Shown one piece after another: positions 5,618-12,097 of a DNA stretch of 21,911 nucleotides. How positions within the stretch are numbered: position 1 is the first letter of the stretch; each line of letters opens with the position of its first letter. The notes beneath the pieces were generated by a model, which did no database searches, was not told the DNA's origin, and saw nothing but the letters and a program-made list of their open reading frames with translations. Source of the DNA: a virus; the IMG/VR virus record IMGVR_UViG_3300047510_002822, positions 1-21,911 of that record; one strand, 5' to 3'. The translations under genes were made by a program, and so were the position numbers.

Positions 5618-5840
5618 TAATTAGTTGATCCAAGTCAGTATCAGTTTGTCCTTGATTTTTTCTAAGATATCTCTTAGACATCTCTTCTCTATATATTGTA
5701 ACAAACGTACCTAATTGTGTCAACAGGTCAGTCTTACCTAATCTTGCTGCTGCGTGGTATTTTTTGGTAACTTCTAACAGCTTAGATTCTACTTCAGAAT
5801 CCTTTAGATCGGATAAGTCATTGACAAATGGATGAAACAT
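5607..5840 (-). CDS. Conserved small helical phage protein (77 aa)
   Basis: This 77-residue protein starts MFHPFVNDLSDLKDSEVE. It is followed by helical sequence (LLEVTKKYHAAARLGK, LLTQLGTFVTIYREEMSKR) and an acidic, disordered-looking C-terminus (GQTDTDLDQLINVD). I have the impression that it is conserved in T4-like marine phages, but I know no function. It follows the 204-aa structural gene with one base between the stop codon and this ATG. Its end overlaps the DnaE-like gene by 11 bases. There is only a weak Shine-Dalgarno, so it probably depends on coupling. It is the first small gene after the structural cassette. Confidence 0.78.
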   Translation of the reverse strand: MFHPFVNDLSDLKDSEVESKLLEVTKKYHAAARLGKTDLLTQLGTFVTIYREEMSKRYLRKNQGQTDTDLDQLINVD

Positions 5841-5841
5841 A

Positions 5842-6456
5842 TTAACTAAAGCTACCTAGATAATTTAGGAAAATATTATCAGAATCGTGTTGCCAAACTT
5901 CTATAATTACAGGATTGGTTTTTGATGTTAATGTAATTTGAGGACTAGCACCTACTACCGGAAAAGTAGCATTTTTCTTAAAAACAGTACCGCCTTCTGT
6001 GGTAAAGATAATCGTTTTATTTTCCGTGGCTGCTGTATCCAAATATATCTCTAAGGTTATCTTGCCAACTCCTGATACAACATTAGTATCTGGATCGTCT
6101 AAGGTAGGAAAATTTCTAAATACTAGATTTGAGTTTTCTTGTATACTTACAATTTGATATTGTCCTTGCTCAAAATCTATTTCCCTATTAGCTGATGTTA
6201 CAACTATCTGTCGTTTTCTAGTGATAAAATTTTGAGTATAAGCTTCATTTAAGAGTTTATAGTTAAAGCTATTGTCAGTGTCTGTCTTAGCTGTATTTTC
6301 TAGTAAGTCAGACAGCTCTCTATTAGCTTCGTAGAGTCCGTTATAAATGGTATCAAAGTTATCTCTAAATGTCTGTGTGTCGTTGTCCTGTCCTGCTACA
6401 GGAAAGTTCACATCAATATTATAAATGACTCTGCTGGTTGTTAGTCTTTCTGTCAT
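5842..6456 (-). CDS. Putative virion structural / short fibre protein (204 aa)
   Basis: This 204-residue, beta-rich protein has the hallmarks of a small tail-associated structural protein. Residues 26-41 read DTQTFRDNFDTIYNGL, a divergent version of the NF.EL motif that starts the other fibre genes in this window. A helix (EANRELSDLLENT) and then repeating beta strands with many T, N and V residues follow to the end. There is no signal peptide or membrane segment. The ATG overlaps the stop of the 920-aa gene (ATGA) with GGAGA upstream, and a TAAATAC box lies about 34 bases upstream inside that gene. It may attach to the tail or baseplate through the N-terminal motif. A specific position in the virion cannot be given. 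Confidence 0.75.
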   Translation of the reverse strand: MTERLTTSRVIYNIDVNFPVAGQDNDTQTFRDNFDTIYNGLYEANRELSDLLENTAKTDTDNSFNYKLLNEAYTQNFITRKRQIVVTSANREIDFEQGQYQIVSIQENSNLVFRNFPTLDDPDTNVVSGVGKITLEIYLDTAATENKTIIFTTEGGTVFKKNATFPVVGASPQITLTSKTNPVIIEVWQHDSDNIFLNYLGSFS

Positions 6457-9215
6457 GGTAATTTTTCTCCGCGTTGTGGGAACGCAAGGTATTTATTCTC
6501 TATCTCACCCTCTAAAACGTCAATTAGATAACGATCAGCTGTGAAATCTATTTTTTTGAAATCAAAGCCATTGGCTTTAATTCTGCTAATAATATAGTCC
6601 GCTCTACCCGATTTAGCATAGCAAAGTACTAGAGCTTTTGTATAACCTAGCTCTACCGGTGAAGTAATTTGAGTAGAACGCATCCAAAGAGGTAAAAAAT
6701 CTCTATCTCGATCTCCAACTGATCTAATTCGCTTCCTCATATTTTTTATTGAATTTGGAAATAACCGCTGATGATCACTGTCGCTGACAAACGGTATGTC
6801 GCTGTCTACTTTAATAGCATCATAGCTAATAAGCACTTTGCTGTTTATGTTATCGGGTAAGTTAATAGTGTCGCTGATACTAATTCCGCCTTCTTCAAAT
6901 TCATCTACAATTTCTACATATATTGCTTCGTAGACAACTTCTTGAGTAGTAGGATCTTTAGCCAGGGCCTTTTTTATTTCACCGAACCTAATCTGTTTTC
7001 TATAATGATTTCTGCTCATTGCCTGCACAAACTTTACCGCATCTACACTTTCTATCCCTGCAAACACCAATACTTTTATTTCCGATTGAACTCCGAAATT
7101 AGAATCACCGTACCTATAGATATCTTCTATTTTGAAAATATTGGCATCCGTGATAAAGTTAAACCAATTCAATCTATTTAACTTGGACTGCAAAGCGACC
7201 ATGTATAGGTTGGCAAATGTTTTTTGATTATCGGCTACAACAGTAATAGAAAATTCTTTGATAGATTCGGCGTAATTGGCTGTATCCCTGGCTTTAACTC
7301 TGAAAGTAAATTTCTTATCAAAAGTCGTAGTCTCATCATCGAATGTAGTGGTGTAAGCACGTGATCCTGTAGAACTATCTTCGTTGACATTTATACTATC
7401 AGTACGTTCGTAGAATCGAGTAAGACCAGTAATGCCGTTGTTTATATCACCGAATTGTCTAACCTTACCAACTATTAACCCAGTACCTAGTAAGTTTAAT
7501 CCTGGAGGTAAATTGCCGCTGACTAATTCATAGATCGCTAAATTTCCGTATAATAAACTATTTGCTATTAATTGTTTTCTGCTAGGCTGATTAGGTTTAA
7601 TAGTTCCTAAATCGCCGTCAGTAACCCATTCGATAGCACTTTCTATTTCTCCTATGATATCTATAGTAAATGTTTTTTCTGCTGTAGAAACACCTAATCG
7701 CCAGTAGTCTGTCGAAACGTCCGGAATTTGATTTTGATTATCTGAAATAGCCACATAGATAAAACCTTCGTACCTTACAGATTCACCTTCGAAATACGTA
7801 GAAGTCCCGTCCCAGTCTCCTTGAAGAGTTGATTCTGTAAGGTCAGCAGGGAAATTTACAGCCAACATTGTGAATTTATAAGTCTTGGTAACTGCTGACT
7901 GATAAGGAATCTTACCCGCTAGGTCACCTGATAGACTATCTAATGTTAATCCAGGAGGAAATATACTGTCTGTTTCTTTCTCAGTTACAGTCCAGTAGGA
8001 CGGACTGGGAGCCGTGAATTTTCCTAGCTGTGTGTTTATTAATTCGTTTGACCAATAGGAGCCTTCTATCGGAGTTTGATTCAAATGATTTGAAATACAA
8101 ACCCAGGTTAATCTGTTATAAATTACAGCATCCCCTACTTTGTAATTAATGACACTCGACCAATTACCTTTTAGGTTATAAGTGAATTTAGGCAATATGT
8201 CTGAAATTTCGTATTTCCCGTCAGTGATGGTTTCCCCAGTTTCTTTTAAGATGTAAGTACCAGGATTAGTATCAGATTTATAATAAACTATAGTTCCAGT
8301 GAATTCAGCAGGATCGTATACATCTAAGAAAATTGTTAGATAATTATTAGCCCTTCTACGACCAAGATACCCTGGAGTGATCCATTGAGGTACACGGTCT
8401 CCTGCTGAGTCTGCTCTGAATAGATTAGTATCTACTTGAACTATGCTGTTGTCTGCTCTAAGAAATTCTTCAGTTACTACATAAATTTTAAAAAGTCTTC
8501 GAATTTCATTGCGCCCATCTGTTGCAGAAACTACAAAAGCGTATGGTCGACTGATACGTCTTGGAGCTCTAACTGGTTCATTATAATCAAAAGTTACGGC
8601 ATCATAAAAGTAACTATCAAATCCGTTAGACCTAGCTTGGGGAACATCTAACGGTAGCACATCAAATGCGCTGGTATCGTAGGCGCCTGTAGGGTTTTCG
8701 CTATATTCTACAGCGAAGATAGGATCAGTAAATCCGTATATTCTTCCTTCAGCGGTAAGAGTCAATCCGGGAGGTAGTTCCCCACCATTAGGAATTAGAT
8801 AGTATTCTAAGCTATCTCCGGCTATTTCGTCAGTGTCTCTGGCTTCTAATTGAAAATCAATATAGCTGTTATCTAAAGCATAGTAAGCTTCGCCTTGTCC
8901 AACCTGTAGAAATCCTTCCTCAGTAATCCATCGGGGTGCGTCTGAGCCATCTATAGATATAGAAAATGTTCTATCTTCAAGATCGGAAGAATCTCTAGCT
9001 CTGATTACAAATCTACTTTCTGTAAATTTTCTTACTTCTGTGGGAGTTCCAACAATAGCAGATCCGCTAAGTCGTAGACCTCGTGGCAATGATCCTGAAA
9101 TCACTTCAAACGATACAGCTCCAACATCTGATGATGCCTGTAATTGTACAGATATTGTCTGTCGTTCTTGAAAAGTTCCTAAACTGCCAGCTGCCGTTGT
9201 CCAGGATATGGTCAT
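6453..9215 (-). CDS. Large virion structural protein with Ig-like and chitin-binding-like modules (920 aa)
   Basis: This 920-residue structural protein contains at least four copies of a putative-Ig (He_PIG / cadherin-like) motif of the type LPxGLxL...GxIxG, near residues 43-58, 145-160, 417-432 and 567-582. Most are followed by a strand pattern ending in RARDS or similar. Two modules at about 347-388 and 462-503 have the pattern W...Y..GD.V.Y...W/Y.....N....P....YW, like carbohydrate-binding family 5/12 (chitin-binding type 3) domains. The last 220 residues form a different mixed alpha/beta domain containing FLPLWMRSTQI and ALVLCYAKSGRADYI, which I recall from structural proteins of T4-like marine phages. 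AAGGAG lies 5 bases before the ATG at 9215. The modules suggest surface glycan binding with a C-terminal virion attachment domain; this is inference. Confidence 0.8.
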   Translation of the reverse strand: MTISWTTAAGSLGTFQERQTISVQLQASSDVGAVSFEVISGSLPRGLRLSGSAIVGTPTEVRKFTESRFVIRARDSSDLEDRTFSISIDGSDAPRWITEEGFLQVGQGEAYYALDNSYIDFQLEARDTDEIAGDSLEYYLIPNGGELPPGLTLTAEGRIYGFTDPIFAVEYSENPTGAYDTSAFDVLPLDVPQARSNGFDSYFYDAVTFDYNEPVRAPRRISRPYAFVVSATDGRNEIRRLFKIYVVTEEFLRADNSIVQVDTNLFRADSAGDRVPQWITPGYLGRRRANNYLTIFLDVYDPAEFTGTIVYYKSDTNPGTYILKETGETITDGKYEISDILPKFTYNLKGNWSSVINYKVGDAVIYNRLTWVCISNHLNQTPIEGSYWSNELINTQLGKFTAPSPSYWTVTEKETDSIFPPGLTLDSLSGDLAGKIPYQSAVTKTYKFTMLAVNFPADLTESTLQGDWDGTSTYFEGESVRYEGFIYVAISDNQNQIPDVSTDYWRLGVSTAEKTFTIDIIGEIESAIEWVTDGDLGTIKPNQPSRKQLIANSLLYGNLAIYELVSGNLPPGLNLLGTGLIVGKVRQFGDINNGITGLTRFYERTDSINVNEDSSTGSRAYTTTFDDETTTFDKKFTFRVKARDTANYAESIKEFSITVVADNQKTFANLYMVALQSKLNRLNWFNFITDANIFKIEDIYRYGDSNFGVQSEIKVLVFAGIESVDAVKFVQAMSRNHYRKQIRFGEIKKALAKDPTTQEVVYEAIYVEIVDEFEEGGISISDTINLPDNINSKVLISYDAIKVDSDIPFVSDSDHQRLFPNSIKNMRKRIRSVGDRDRDFLPLWMRSTQITSPVELGYTKALVLCYAKSGRADYIISRIKANGFDFKKIDFTADRYLIDVLEGEIENKYLAFPQRGEKLP
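6489..6497 (-). promoter_or_regulatory. Candidate late promoter inside the 920-aa gene
   Basis: The minus strand reads AATAAATAC here, the same box as upstream of the 177-aa gene. It lies within the last codons of the 920-aa gene. T4-like geometry would start transcription near 6484, giving a leader of about 27 bases for the 204-aa gene. The codons it overlaps (N-K-Y) could also produce it by chance. Confidence 0.35.
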
Positions 9216-9224
9216 TAATACTCC

Positions 9225-9815
9225 TTAGATCAACGGTGCTGCGACCGTTCCGAAATCTACAGATATCCTACTAGGAATTGGAACAGTTCCGAAATCAATA
9301 TTAGATGCAGATAAATTAAATTGCACGACACTGTCGTAGTCGTTGGACACTGGTCCAAAATCAACATTTCTTAAAATGTTAGTTACTGGTAAGTCAGTAT
9401 CTATAGTGATAACATTGTTTGCAGCGGTAACACTTATATTATTACCACCTTGCATGGTTAAAACTGTGTTTGCCGAGACGCTAGTTCCGCTAGGTACTGC
9501 AGATGCTATACCGCTTTCAGTTATAACTTTGGTAAATGCATCTGGAGTGTTATTTGAAATTACAACAGTATCTGAAGTTGATGAAAGTAAGATCTTGTTA
9601 TTTCCAGCAATTAATTTTTTAAATTCTAGATTAAGACCATTCTTTTGTTTAAAAATGCCTTCACCGTTTACAGTTTCTGGTATGTTTTTTCCTGTAACCG
9701 ATAGTTCTGCATCTAATGACGAGAAGTTTGCATTGACCTTTTGAAACGCTGACCGTAGATCATCGCCTAGGCCATCATTTACCACGTTTCCGATATTAAT
9801 TGTTTGTATAGTCAT
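9225..9815 (-). CDS. Short tail-fibre-like protein with shared attachment motif (196 aa)
   Basis: This 196-residue protein begins with TINIGNVVNDGLGDDLRSAF followed by QKVNANFSSL, nearly the same attachment motif as in the 378-aa and 2527-aa fibres. A beta-rich region with many T, N, S and V residues follows. The last 47 residues contain three copies of a short VDFGxV motif (VDFGPV, IDFGTV, VDFGTV). No membrane segment or signal peptide is visible. GAGAG precedes the ATG at 9815, and a GGTAAATA box lies 18 bases upstream of the start. It is too short to carry a large receptor-binding domain, so it could be an adaptor, a degenerate fibre or a small tip protein. Assignment as a fibre-family protein rests on the N-terminus and context. 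Confidence 0.78.
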   Translation of the reverse strand: MTIQTINIGNVVNDGLGDDLRSAFQKVNANFSSLDAELSVTGKNIPETVNGEGIFKQKNGLNLEFKKLIAGNNKILLSSTSDTVVISNNTPDAFTKVITESGIASAVPSGTSVSANTVLTMQGGNNISVTAANNVITIDTDLPVTNILRNVDFGPVSNDYDSVVQFNLSASNIDFGTVPIPSRISVDFGTVAAPLI

Positions 9816-9833
9816 AACACGCTCTCTTTAGTA

Positions 9834-9841
9834 TATTTACC
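9834..9841 (-). promoter_or_regulatory. Weak candidate late promoter for the 196-aa gene
   Basis: The minus strand reads GGTAAATA in the 34-base gap before the 196-aa gene. It shares TAAATA with the other boxes but lacks the following C and has GG in place of the consensus TA. Transcription would start near 9828, giving a leader of roughly 12 bases. Confidence 0.25.
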
Positions 9842-9849
9842 CTATTGTA

Positions 9850-10938
9850 TTATCTTACCCAATACCAAATAACGCCCGGGCTACCGCCATCTTGGATTGT
9901 GGCCAACCACGGTGCTGGTTCCCATCCGCCACACGAGATCAATGTTCCCCACCAACCGCCACGGAATCCATCTGTGGTCAACCAACCGTGATTGATACCA
10001 ATGCCTACCCAAGGCATACGTGCTTCCATAGCATCGTAATGATAATCCCACGTTTTATCATTGTAACCAAAGCGAGCTAGTTCTGTAATGTTCTTGCGCC
10101 AGCCAGGTGTACCTAAATGTTCATCACCCATGTCAGCACTTTCATGAGTTTGAGTAAATGAGTATGCTTCGTTGGCAGTCCAAGCACCGCCCAGTGATCC
10201 GTGTTCGCGAGCAGTGATCATAAAATCAAATCCTGTCTCTGCACGTTTGATCTTGTTAGCCCAACTTAATATGCTGTAGTTTTGTTCAACTGAACGATTG
10301 TTGTATGCAGCCAGTTGAGTAGGGCAAGTGGTAGCGTTGCGACTAAACACTTGTTCTTCTGTCCAGTTACTAATAGAATTTTGTAAAATCAATGTCCAAC
10401 CACCACCAAGTGTAGTCATATCACAATAGACTTGGAACGGATCGCCATTATTGATTGCGTCATTCTGTATCCAGTATACACTATCTTCACTGTCCGGGTA
10501 GTCTTGTTTGATCTGCCACGCACTAGTGCTGTATTCTTCTCTAGTCTTGCCGTTAGGTACGCCTAATGCTTGATTACGTGCTATAAGTTCTGCCTTTTCA
10601 CGTGCTAGAATAGTCTGTTCTTCTGTGCGTATTGCGGCAACTAATGCTGTACGATCAGTAATGCTTAATGTTTCGTAATAATCTAAAACAGTTTCGTTGT
10701 CTACAACTGCGTCAGTGTTGTTGATGGTATCCGCATTTTGCAAAGAGTCGTGTAGCGTATCAAAGTTTTCATTGACAGTATTGATAACTTCGACTAGTGG
10801 ATTAGCAGGATGTAAATCTTTTAGTTCTAATTTCTTAAATGTCATAGGATTCTCAAAGTTTTCGTTAACCGTATTAATAACTTCAACTAACGGATTAGCA
10901 GGATGTAAGTCGTAGAGTTCTATTTTCTTAACGGACAC
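9850..10938 (-). CDS. Tail fibre / adhesin with fibrinogen-type C-terminal domain (362 aa)
   Basis: This 362-residue protein opens with two tandem copies of a 23-residue module (DLHPANPLVEV plus INTVNENF) at 6-28 and 37-59, variants of the fibre attachment motif. A helical linker with many A, E and R residues follows (about 80-128). From about 138 to the end it resembles a fibrinogen-related domain: QIKQDYPDSEDSVYWI (142-157), PFQVYCDMTTLGGGWTLI (167-184), a late GGWWG and an ISCGG (335-339), ending VIWYWVR. Cysteines are at 172, 205 and 336. Fibrinogen-type domains often bind acetylated or other sugars, so this is a likely receptor-binding tip. The start is GTG at 10938 with AAAGGAAA upstream; an ATG at 10845 would remove the first module. 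It lies in the fibre cassette between the 378-aa and 196-aa fibres. Confidence 0.85.
   Translation of the reverse strand: MSVKKIELYDLHPANPLVEVINTVNENFENPMTFKKLELKDLHPANPLVEVINTVNENFDTLHDSLQNADTINNTDAVVDNETVLDYYETLSITDRTALVAAIRTEEQTILAREKAELIARNQALGVPNGKTREEYSTSAWQIKQDYPDSEDSVYWIQNDAINNGDPFQVYCDMTTLGGGWTLILQNSISNWTEEQVFSRNATTCPTQLAAYNNRSVEQNYSILSWANKIKRAETGFDFMITAREHGSLGGAWTANEAYSFTQTHESADMGDEHLGTPGWRKNITELARFGYNDKTWDYHYDAMEARMPWVGIGINHGWLTTDGFRGGWWGTLISCGGWEPAPWLATIQDGGSPGVIWYWVR
10762..10923 (-). repeat. Tandem duplication of the fibre attachment module
   Basis: Two copies of a 23-codon unit, offset by 93 bases (31 codons), encode residues 6-28 and 37-59 of the 362-aa protein. Nineteen consecutive residues are identical, yet the DNA differs at eight codons, all synonymous. 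The duplication is therefore not recent and the protein sequence has been kept under selection. Confidence 0.85.
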
Positions 10939-10949
10939 AGTATTTCCTT

Positions 10950-12086
10950 TTACCAGCTAGTGCCAGTCCACGCTACACGGACCCAAATGTCAGTGGTGTT
11001 ATTAACGTAGTTTTGTTTACAATAGTATATGTACGGGTCAGTGAATACCACCATTCCTTCTAGGTCTCCGGCAGCACCATAACTGTGTTCTGGCACAGTT
11101 CCATTGGGGAATATCATCCTGCCGTCAGGAGAAAATGTAAAAGTAGTACTGCCTAAAAGTGTTTGTGCAATAATCTCGGTAGTACCGTCGGAATTTATTA
11201 AAATTCCTCCTAGCGGCTCGAGTAATGGGCCATCTGCACCGGCGGCTCTCAACTGTATATATTTGTTAGAGGCACCCCAGATATTGGTATTACCAGCGAC
11301 ATCGCTTTCTACTCGGACTCCGCTAGGAAATGTTAGACTACCGTCATTGTCATCAAAGTGCCAAGGATACGATGGTGTGCCTATCGTAAGTATTCCGCCG
11401 GAAGCCGGCGAAAGACCAAGACCACCGGAAGTTGATATAACACTACCGCCTGGGAGTGTCAGTCCACCGTAACTATCAAATGTCCAAGACTTTAGTGTAG
11501 TTAGTGCATTAGTATTAACCACAACAGAGTCAGATGATGTAATTGCCACGGCTCCATTAGCAGATGCTATTTCAGCGCCTTGGATAATGATATTTTCACC
11601 AGATGCTACTGTTGGAAAAGTCACATATGGATTAGCACCACCAGTTAATACTACCTCCTTAGCACCAACTGCTAATTTATCAGTTGAAGAAACTAATGTG
11701 CCGTTGACTGTTAATTGCCCGCTACCGTTTACACTTAGGGGAGTTTCACCTAGATAGATAGTGTTGTTGCTGACATATAAACTCTTCCAAGGTTTAGCAG
11801 CACTACCTAAGTTACCACCGAGAGCAGTCTGTGGAACAACATCCCCGCCTACATTTAAGTCGCTAGTAACAGTAACAGCCTGGTCAATGGTGATCGCTGA
11901 ACTGTCTGTGGTGCTGATAGTGCTGCCGGTAAATTCAAATGCGCCAATATTTAAAGGAGCAACATCTAATCCTAGTGCTGTATAAAGTTCAGTGAAGTTG
12001 GCATTTACTTTTTGGAACGCAGCACGTAGGCTATCACCTTGTTTATCATTTGATGTTATGCCTACGTTAATTGTTTGCTTAGTCAT
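10950..12086 (-). CDS. Tail fibre protein with shared attachment motif (378 aa)
   Basis: This 378-residue fibre-like protein has residues 13-41 reading NDKQGDSLRAAFQKVNANF followed by TELYTALG, the best-conserved form of the attachment motif in the window. A module LGSAAKPWKSLYVSN follows at about 93-107 that is also found in the 704-aa fibre, as is the stretch FTGSTISTTDSSAI (52-65). The centre is beta-rich and dominated by G, S, T, N and V, as in phage fibre shafts. The C-terminus is distinct, with GMVVFTDPYIYYCKQNY and ending TGTSW, probably a compact tip. AAGGGG precedes the ATG at 12086, 11 bases after the 704-aa gene. It probably trimerises as other phage fibres do. Host receptor and exact position in the tail are unknown. 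Confidence 0.82.
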   Translation of the reverse strand: MTKQTINVGITSNDKQGDSLRAAFQKVNANFTELYTALGLDVAPLNIGAFEFTGSTISTTDSSAITIDQAVTVTSDLNVGGDVVPQTALGGNLGSAAKPWKSLYVSNNTIYLGETPLSVNGSGQLTVNGTLVSSTDKLAVGAKEVVLTGGANPYVTFPTVASGENIIIQGAEIASANGAVAITSSDSVVVNTNALTTLKSWTFDSYGGLTLPGGSVISTSGGLGLSPASGGILTIGTPSYPWHFDDNDGSLTFPSGVRVESDVAGNTNIWGASNKYIQLRAAGADGPLLEPLGGILINSDGTTEIIAQTLLGSTTFTFSPDGRMIFPNGTVPEHSYGAAGDLEGMVVFTDPYIYYCKQNYVNNTTDIWVRVAWTGTSW

Positions 12087-12097
12087 TTATACGCCCC

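Noticed and set aside
9343-9744. Rightward open frame of 133 codons opposite the 196-aa fibre gene
   Set aside because: It lies entirely antisense to a gene with a clear attachment motif and ribosome-binding site, and its protein has no motif. Repetitive fibre genes often leave the opposite strand open.
11104-11472. Rightward open frame of 122 codons opposite the 378-aa fibre gene
   Set aside because: Proline- and serine-rich shadow of G-, S- and T-rich fibre codons; no ribosome-binding site or recognisable domain.
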